From Chryseolinea soli (GTDB taxonomy: Bacteria > Bacteroidota > Bacteroidia > Cytophagales > Cyclobacteriaceae): 64,000 nt of DNA. The translations under genes were made by a program, and so were the position numbers. The stretch is taken from the NCBI RefSeq assembly GCF_003589925.1, contig NZ_CP032382.1, forward strand, positions 992,001 through 1,056,000, read 5' to 3'. Shown here one piece after another: positions 58,673 to 64,000 of this stretch (position 1 is the stretch's first letter; the number at the start of each line of letters is the position of its first letter). The notes beneath the pieces were generated by a model, which did not search any database, was not told the origin of the DNA, and saw only the letters and a list, made by a program, of their open reading frames with translations.

Positions 58673-58975
58673 GTGAAGCTTCTTCTTATCCTCTTTGCGT
58701 TCTACTTCTCCATCCTGGCCGGCTACCCGTGCAGCGATGCCGACGAGCGTGCGCAAGAGGGAACGGCCCTTCACCTGCAACACGCACAACCCGGCGCAGA
58801 CCAATGCTCGCCGTTTTGTATCTGCGCCTGCTGCGCCACCAGCGTGCAACTCACGGCCGACGCCATTCTGTTAACCGTTGCACCCAGCCACAATTCGAAA
58901 TTCATTACGCCTTACCTGGATAGACACCTCGTCCATAACCAGACGCCCGTCTGGCAGCCACCCCGGCATTCATAA
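58673..58975 (+). CDS. Small Cys-rich exported protein (DUF6660-like) upstream of CusA
   Basis: Start taken as GTG 58673, which gives a normal signal peptide (VKLLLILFAFYFSILAGYPC, 100 residues); the only ATG in frame is 29 codons earlier and would put 29 polar residues before it. The mature protein has His-rich and Cys-rich stretches (LHLQHAQPGADQCSPFCICACC) that could bind Cu, Zn or Co. Similar proteins in Bacteroidota (DUF6660) usually sit directly before CusA/CzcA operons, as here. The binding role is inferred. Note that a TACCTTTG box lies five bases before the GTG, which would make the start near the transcript end if used. Confidence 0.72.
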   Translation: MKLLLILFAFYFSILAGYPCSDADERAQEGTALHLQHAQPGADQCSPFCICACCATSVQLTADAILLTVAPSHNSKFITPYLDRHLVHNQTPVWQPPRHS

Positions 58976-59099
58976 TCCATCCTTTTCTGGGCATTCCCGA
59001 AACCGCCACGCTGTCTCGCACGGAAGATAGACGGCGTCATCTTTTTTTGTCGCGGACCGGCTATGTGCATGCATGGCCCTTTATCCATATGCTAAAACT

Positions 59100-62000
59100 A
59101 TGTTAGATAAGATCATTCATTTTTCCATCCACAACAAGTTCATCGTTGGCCTCTTTGTCGTCGGGCTGATCGCGTGGGGAAGCTATTCGCTCACACAGCT
59201 TCCCATCGACGCCGTGCCGGACATCACCAACAATCAAGTGCAGGTGTACACCGTTTCGCCTTCCAATAGTGCGGAAGACATCGAGCGCTTTGTGACCTTC
59301 CCGATCGAGCAGAGCATGGCGACCATTCCTGGCAAGGAAGAAATACGGTCAATTTCTCGGTTTGGTCTTTCGGTGGTGACCATTGTTTTCCGAGAGAACA
59401 TCGATGTGTATTGGGCGCGTCAACAAGTGAACGAACGGCTCAGTGAGGCCTTGACCCAGATCCCTACCGGCATGGGCACGCCCACACTCGCACCTGTAAC
59501 GACTGGGCTAGGCGAGATTTTCCAGTACATTTTACGACCCGAGCCAGGCTACGACTCCGTTTATTCCGCCATGGAGTTGCGCACGCTGCAGGATTGGATC
59601 GTGCGCCGGCAATTGCTGGGCACGGAGGGTGTGGCCGACGTGAGCAGTTTCGGAGGATTTCTGAAACAATATGAAATTACACTCAATCCCGAACGCTTGC
59701 GCAGTATGAACATCAGTATGAACGATGTTTTCATCGCCCTCGAAAAGAATAATCAAAACATAGGCGGTGCTTACATCGACAAAAAACCGAATGCCTATTT
59801 TATCCGCAGTGAAGGGCTCATCAAAAGCACCGAAGATATCAACAACATCGTTGTGAAGCGAGACATACATGGCATACCGGTACTGATCCGCAATGTAGCC
59901 GACGTCCATTTCGGTCACGCCACACGGTATGGCGCGATGACGCGCAACACGGAAGGCGAGGTAGTGGGTGGCTTGGTGCTCATGCTGAAGGGGGCAAACT
60001 CCTCGAGCGTCATCGTCAACGTGAAGGAGCGCATCGCCCAGATCCAAAAAAATCTACCTGAAGGTGTCACCATCGAGCCCTTCCTCGATCGCACCAAACT
60101 GGTAAACAACGCCATTGGCACGGTGACGAAAAACCTGTCAGAAGGTGCACTCATCGTGATTCTCGTGCTGGTCTTGCTCCTGGGAAATTTGCGGGCGGGC
60201 CTCATCGTAGCGTCAGTCATTCCGTTGGCGATGCTATTCACGGTTTCTATGATGAATCTTTTTGGAGTCTCGGGAAATCTCATGAGCCTGGGTGCTATCG
60301 ACTTTGGATTGATCGTGGATGGGGCGGTCATTATCGTGGAAGCCACCATGCATCACCTGGGCGTCCGCAACCTGGCGCGCAGGCTCACGCAAGAAGAAAT
60401 GGATATTGAGGTATACCAGTCAGCATCCAAGATCAGGAACAGCGCAGCGTTTGGCGAGATCATCATTCTCATTGTATATCTGCCCATCCTGGCCTTGGTT
60501 GGAACTGAGGGAAAAATGTTCAGGCCGATGGCCGAAACGGTTTCATTCGCCATTCTGGGTGCGTTCATTCTTTCGCTAACCTATGTGCCGATGATGAGCG
60601 CGCAGTTCCTCAGCAAGAACGTTGCGCCCAAGCGGACCATCTCCGACCGGATTATGAACTTCTTTCATCGCCTCTACGATCCTGCTATTCGTTTTGTCAT
60701 TCATCAAAAAATGATTGTCGTGGTGGGCGCCGTGTTGCTGTTCCTATTCAGTCTGTTCCTGTTCAATACCTTGGGCGCGGAATTTATTCCCACCTTGGAA
60801 GAGGGTGACTTCGCCGTCGAGACGCGCATACTGACGGGCAGCAGTTTATCGAAGTCGATCGAAACTGCCACGCAATCGTCGAAGGTGATCCTGGCAAATT
60901 TTCCGGAGGTCAACGAAGTGGTAGCCAAGATCGGGTCATCCGAGATTCCCGTCGATCCGATGCCGGTGGAATCATTTGACTTGATTGTCATTTTGAAAGA
61001 CAAATCCGAATGGACCAGCGCCGAAAACCGCGAAGCGCTTGCCGAAAAAATGCAAACCACATTGGAACAACATGTGCCGGGTGCTACCTACGGTTTTCAG
61101 CAACCCATTCAAATGCGATTCAATGAACTCGCTACTGGCGCACGTCAGGACGTTGTCGTGAAAATTTATGGCGAAGACATGAGCCAACTCTCGGCCTATG
61201 CCGAACAAGTGGGTGCCATTGCCGAGAAAGTTAACGGCGCACAAGATGTTTATGTGGAGCGCATGGCCGGTTTGCCCCAGATCGTAGTCCATTTCGATCG
61301 CGCCAAACTGGCCCAATTTGGATTGAACGTTGAAGAGGTGAACCGCGTCATCCGCGCGGGTTTTGCCGGTGAGGTTGCCGGGCTTGTGTTCGAGCACGAG
61401 CGACGTTTTGATCTGGTGGTGAGGCTCGATCAACAGAATCGTCAAAGCATCGACGACTTGCGAACGCTCTATATTACGGCGACCGACGGACGTCAAGTGC
61501 CGCTATCACAACTGGCTTCGATCGAGATGGTGACAGGCCCCAACCAAATCCAGCGCGATGATGCCAAACGACGCATTCTTGTTGGCTTCAACGTGCGTGG
61601 ACGCGATGTAGAAAGTATCGTCACCGAGATGCAGAAGAAGATCGATCAGCAGGTAAAATTTGCGCCGGGCTATTACGTGACCTATGGCGGGACATTCGAA
61701 AACCTGCAACAAGCGCGCACCCGGCTCAGCATCGCCGTGCCGATAGCGCTGGCGTTGATCTTCCTGCTTTTGTATTTCACGTTTCACTCACTTGGCCAAA
61801 GCCTCCTCATCCTCACCGCCATCCCGCTGTCGGCCATCGGCGGCATTTTCGCTTTGTGGATCCGGAACATGCCGTTTAGTATTTCCGCAGGCATTGGCTT
61901 CATCGCTTTGTTTGGAGTGTCCGTGCTCAACGGCATCGTGTTGCTGGCAGAGTTCAATCATTTGAAAAGCGAGGGCGTCAGCGATCTGAAAGAAATCGTT

Positions 62001-63455
62001 TTGAAAGGGACCGCGGTGCGCTTGCGCCCGGTCATCATGACGGCGTTGGTAGCGTCGTTGGGATTTTTGCCCATGGCCTTGTCGCAAGGCAGCGGGGCGG
62101 AAGTGCAGAAACCTTTGGCCACGGTGGTGATCGGTGGCCTGATCAGCGCCACGTTGCTCACGCTGCTGGTGTTACCGTGTTTGTATATCTATTTGGAAAA
62201 AAGAGTAAAAATGAAACCTATCGTCACCATCATTCTCCTCCTGGCGCTGGCATTGCCGGGAGTGTCTGTGGCGCAAACGCCTTCCCCGCTCACGGTGGAG
62301 AGCGCTGTTGCGCTGGCGTTGCAACGAAACCCTTCGGTGAAGGCGGCCACTTACGATGTGGAAGCCAGCAAGTACATGAAGCAAACGTCCGGTGAGATTG
62401 GGAAGACATCGGTGTTGGCCACGATCGGACAATACAACAGCATCGCGAAAAACGACAACAACATCACCGTCACCCAGACCATTCCTTTCCCCACGGTCTT
62501 CGGGGCGAAAAGCGCTTTGGGCAAAGCCCAGGTGGAACGTCGTGAGATCGTGAAGGCCTCTACCGAAAATGAGCTGGCCTACGAAGTGAAGTCCACGTGG
62601 TATCAATTGGCCTATTTGAAAAAACTGAATCGCTGGCTCCAGCAACAAGACAGCACGTTCACGGCCTTTGCGAAAGCCGCCGCGGCCAAACAGCGCGTAG
62701 GCGAAACCAACCTCCTGGAAAAAACGACAGCCGAGGCCAGCGCGCAACAATTCCACACCACCTTGCGGCAGAACGAAGCCGACATTCTCATTTTTCAAAA
62801 GCGCCTGCAGACGTTGTTGTTTGCCGATCAGCCGGTAGACATTCAGTCGGACCCATTGGCTCCACGCGATTTCATCCCCGGCGACAGCGCGAGCGTTGCC
62901 ATGAACCCAATCCTGCGTCTTTATCGTCAAGACATTGCCGTCACTGAAAAAGAAAAGTCGCTGGAAAAAAATCATCTTCTGCCCGATCTCACCTTCGGCT
63001 ACTTCAACCAAACCCTGATCAGCACGCCCTTGAATGTGGCGAACACAGAATTGGCCACATCGGCGAATCGCTTTCAGGGTTTTCAAGTAGGGTTGAGCAT
63101 TCCCCTCTGGTTTCATCCGCAGGCCAGCCGGATCAAGGCTGCGGAGATGACAAGGCTTTCGGCAGAGAGTCGCTATGCGCAAACGAAAAAGAACACAGAA
63201 AGCCAGTATGCCATATTGCTACAGGAATGGGAGAAATACCGGTCGTCACTCAACTATTATCAGCAAAGCGCACTCCCGCAGGCAGCGCTCATCCTAAAGC
63301 ACGCCGACAAAGCGTACCGGAGTGGCGACATCGGTTATGTGGAATATCTGCAGGGACTCAACACCGCCACCGCGCTCCAGGTGGGCTACCTGGAAACGTT
63401 AAACAACTACAATCAAAGCGTACTGCGCATCGAATTCATTCAAGGTCAATTGTAA
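59100..63455 (+). CDS. CusA/CzcA heavy-metal RND pump fused to a TolC-type domain
   Basis: Start set at ATG 59100 (1451 residues). The first about 1035 residues are an HME-RND pump with twelve TM helices: LPIDAVPDITNNQVQVYTVS near 38 and the proton-relay region DFGLIVDGAVIIVEATMHH near 401. It ends with LLTLLVLPCLYIYLEKRVK. At residue 1038 (ATG 62211) begins a signal-peptide-like segment (MKPIVTIILLLALALPGVSV) ending near AQTPS, and then a TolC/CzcC-like domain (LTVESAVALALQRNPSVKAA to the end). Fusion of pump and outer-membrane factor is known in Bacteroidota. Exports Cu, Zn, Co or similar. Between the Cys-rich protein and the adaptor gene. Confidence 0.93.
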   Translation: MLDKIIHFSIHNKFIVGLFVVGLIAWGSYSLTQLPIDAVPDITNNQVQVYTVSPSNSAEDIERFVTFPIEQSMATIPGKEEIRSISRFGLSVVTIVFRENIDVYWARQQVNERLSEALTQIPTGMGTPTLAPVTTGLGEIFQYILRPEPGYDSVYSAMELRTLQDWIVRRQLLGTEGVADVSSFGGFLKQYEITLNPERLRSMNISMNDVFIALEKNNQNIGGAYIDKKPNAYFIRSEGLIKSTEDINNIVVKRDIHGIPVLIRNVADVHFGHATRYGAMTRNTEGEVVGGLVLMLKGANSSSVIVNVKERIAQIQKNLPEGVTIEPFLDRTKLVNNAIGTVTKNLSEGALIVILVLVLLLGNLRAGLIVASVIPLAMLFTVSMMNLFGVSGNLMSLGAIDFGLIVDGAVIIVEATMHHLGVRNLARRLTQEEMDIEVYQSASKIRNSAAFGEIIILIVYLPILALVGTEGKMFRPMAETVSFAILGAFILSLTYVPMMSAQFLSKNVAPKRTISDRIMNFFHRLYDPAIRFVIHQKMIVVVGAVLLFLFSLFLFNTLGAEFIPTLEEGDFAVETRILTGSSLSKSIETATQSSKVILANFPEVNEVVAKIGSSEIPVDPMPVESFDLIVILKDKSEWTSAENREALAEKMQTTLEQHVPGATYGFQQPIQMRFNELATGARQDVVVKIYGEDMSQLSAYAEQVGAIAEKVNGAQDVYVERMAGLPQIVVHFDRAKLAQFGLNVEEVNRVIRAGFAGEVAGLVFEHERRFDLVVRLDQQNRQSIDDLRTLYITATDGRQVPLSQLASIEMVTGPNQIQRDDAKRRILVGFNVRGRDVESIVTEMQKKIDQQVKFAPGYYVTYGGTFENLQQARTRLSIAVPIALALIFLLLYFTFHSLGQSLLILTAIPLSAIGGIFALWIRNMPFSISAGIGFIALFGVSVLNGIVLLAEFNHLKSEGVSDLKEIVLKGTAVRLRPVIMTALVASLGFLPMALSQGSGAEVQKPLATVVIGGLISATLLTLLVLPCLYIYLEKRVKMKPIVTIILLLALALPGVSVAQTPSPLTVESAVALALQRNPSVKAATYDVEASKYMKQTSGEIGKTSVLATIGQYNSIAKNDNNITVTQTIPFPTVFGAKSALGKAQVERREIVKASTENELAYEVKSTWYQLAYLKKLNRWLQQQDSTFTAFAKAAAAKQRVGETNLLEKTTAEASAQQFHTTLRQNEADILIFQKRLQTLLFADQPVDIQSDPLAPRDFIPGDSASVAMNPILRLYRQDIAVTEKEKSLEKNHLLPDLTFGYFNQTLISTPLNVANTELATSANRFQGFQVGLSIPLWFHPQASRIKAAEMTRLSAESRYAQTKKNTESQYAILLQEWEKYRSSLNYYQQSALPQAALILKHADKAYRSGDIGYVEYLQGLNTATALQVGYLETLNNYNQSVLRIEFIQGQL

Positions 63456-63467
63456 TTCTAAAGACAT

Positions 63468-64000
63468 ATGTTCAAGATCTCAAATTTTGCAAAATACATC
63501 ATCCCCGTGGCCGTCCTGGTTGTCGCGTCGGCTTGTCAAAAACCAAAACCGGAAGAGACACCCCAAGTTGAAGAAGCTGCCGTTCATGGCGATGCCGTAG
63601 AGTTTACGGCCGATCAATTTGCTACAGCAGGCATTCAATGGGGAAAGATTGAACGGCGGGCGCTTACCGGGGCCGTTACCGTAAATGGTATGTTGGACGT
63701 GCCGCCGCAAAATCTCGTAAGCATCTCGGCGCCGTTGGGGGGCTTTTTGAAATCGACCGAACTGTTACAGGGAAAAGCAGTACGCAAGGGTGAAGTGGTG
63801 GCCGTCATGGAAAGCACCGAATACATTCAGCTTCAGCAAGACTACCTGGAACAAAAAAGCCAATTGGATTTTTTGCAGGAAGAGTTCAAGCGACAGGAAG
63901 AGTTGTCGAAAGAGAATGTGAACGCGACGAAAACGCTGCAGCAATCCAAGGCCGCCTATCTGGGCATGTTGGCGAAAGTGAACGGGCTGCGTGGAAAACT
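63468..64000 (+). CDS. RND efflux periplasmic adaptor (CusB/CzcB-type), partial
   Basis: The gene runs off the right edge; 177 codons are visible. The N-terminus is a lipoprotein signal (PVAVLVVASACQKPKPEE; Cys about 23), then a VEFTADQFATAGIQWGKIER segment and VTVNGMLDVPPQNLVSISAP and GGFLKSTELLQGKAVRKGEV, the barrel-sandwich of a CusB/CzcB adaptor, followed by the start of its coiled coil. It connects the CusA-type pump with the TolC-like part encoded just upstream, 12 bases away. The rest is not in the window. Confidence 0.9.
   Translation, partial: MFKISNFAKYIIPVAVLVVASACQKPKPEETPQVEEAAVHGDAVEFTADQFATAGIQWGKIERRALTGAVTVNGMLDVPPQNLVSISAPLGGFLKSTELLQGKAVRKGEVVAVMESTEYIQLQQDYLEQKSQLDFLQEEFKRQEELSKENVNATKTLQQSKAAYLGMLAKVNGLRGK

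Noticed and set aside
1..64000. tRNA, rRNA, CRISPR, insertion sequence or prophage
   Set aside because: No cloverleaf, spaced repeats, transposase or phage gene recognised anywhere in the window; the holin-like protein at 48119 stands in a stress operon.

Overview
The window looks like chromosome of a Bacteroidota bacterium, most likely order Cytophagales. No rRNA was seen, so this rests on gene content: TamB-TamA, a CusA-TolC fusion, PorT-type barrel, NUMOD4/HNH orphan, DUF6660-like Cys-rich protein, and promoters with a TAnnTTTG -7 box. Base composition is moderately GC-rich. I see no tRNA, rRNA, CRISPR array, insertion sequence or prophage. Most genes are intact and closely packed. One probable frameshift interrupts a lipoprotein gene near 51.7 kb.

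Region by region: 1-15 kb holds mostly single metabolic and hydrolytic genes: two SRPBCC paralogues, a GH29 fucosidase, Xaa-Pro aminopeptidase, DUF4198, RidA, a sulfotransferase-like/aminotransferase pair, a NUMOD4-HNH protein, Hsp20, a subtilase, an aspartic protease and a JmjC-like cupin protein. 15-20 kb has a class A penicillin-binding protein and a convergent MlaE-MlaF-MlaD lipid-transport operon. 20-28 kb is a stress-type island: iron-permease family protein, topoisomerase IB, YciF/DUF892, PPOX-fold protein, FAD oxidoreductase, OmpA lipoprotein, coiled-coil lipoprotein, CsbD, YtxH, DUF2267 and DUF1328. 28.4-35.7 kb carries TamB and TamA. 35.7-42.8 kb is a signalling block: CHASE3 kinase, Rcp1-like regulator, REC-PAS-kinase, then a sigma54-type NtrC regulator with a stand-alone receiver. 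43-51.6 kb is a second stress block: lmo0937-like protein, AsmA-like protein, BrkB/YihY, AI-2E permease, YtxH, holin-X, Ku and LigD. 51.6-57.8 kb has a PQQ-type sugar dehydrogenase with a broken reading frame and a TetR-controlled EmrAB-TolC-like multidrug efflux operon. 58-64 kb has DJ-1/PfpI and a heavy-metal CusA-TolC/adaptor operon that runs off the end.

The most interesting inference is regulatory. Several stress and envelope genes have TGGCAC-like boxes followed, at sigma54 spacing, by a TT-rich -12-like element. One lies directly upstream of the operon encoding the window's own sigma54 activator; another precedes the operon ending in Ku-LigD. The -12 halves are degenerate, so this is a testable hypothesis and not an established regulon. 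Other points of note are the A9 tract that breaks the signal-peptide frame of the sugar dehydrogenase, the internal signal peptide at the CusA-TolC junction, and palindromes overlapping the TetR promoter.
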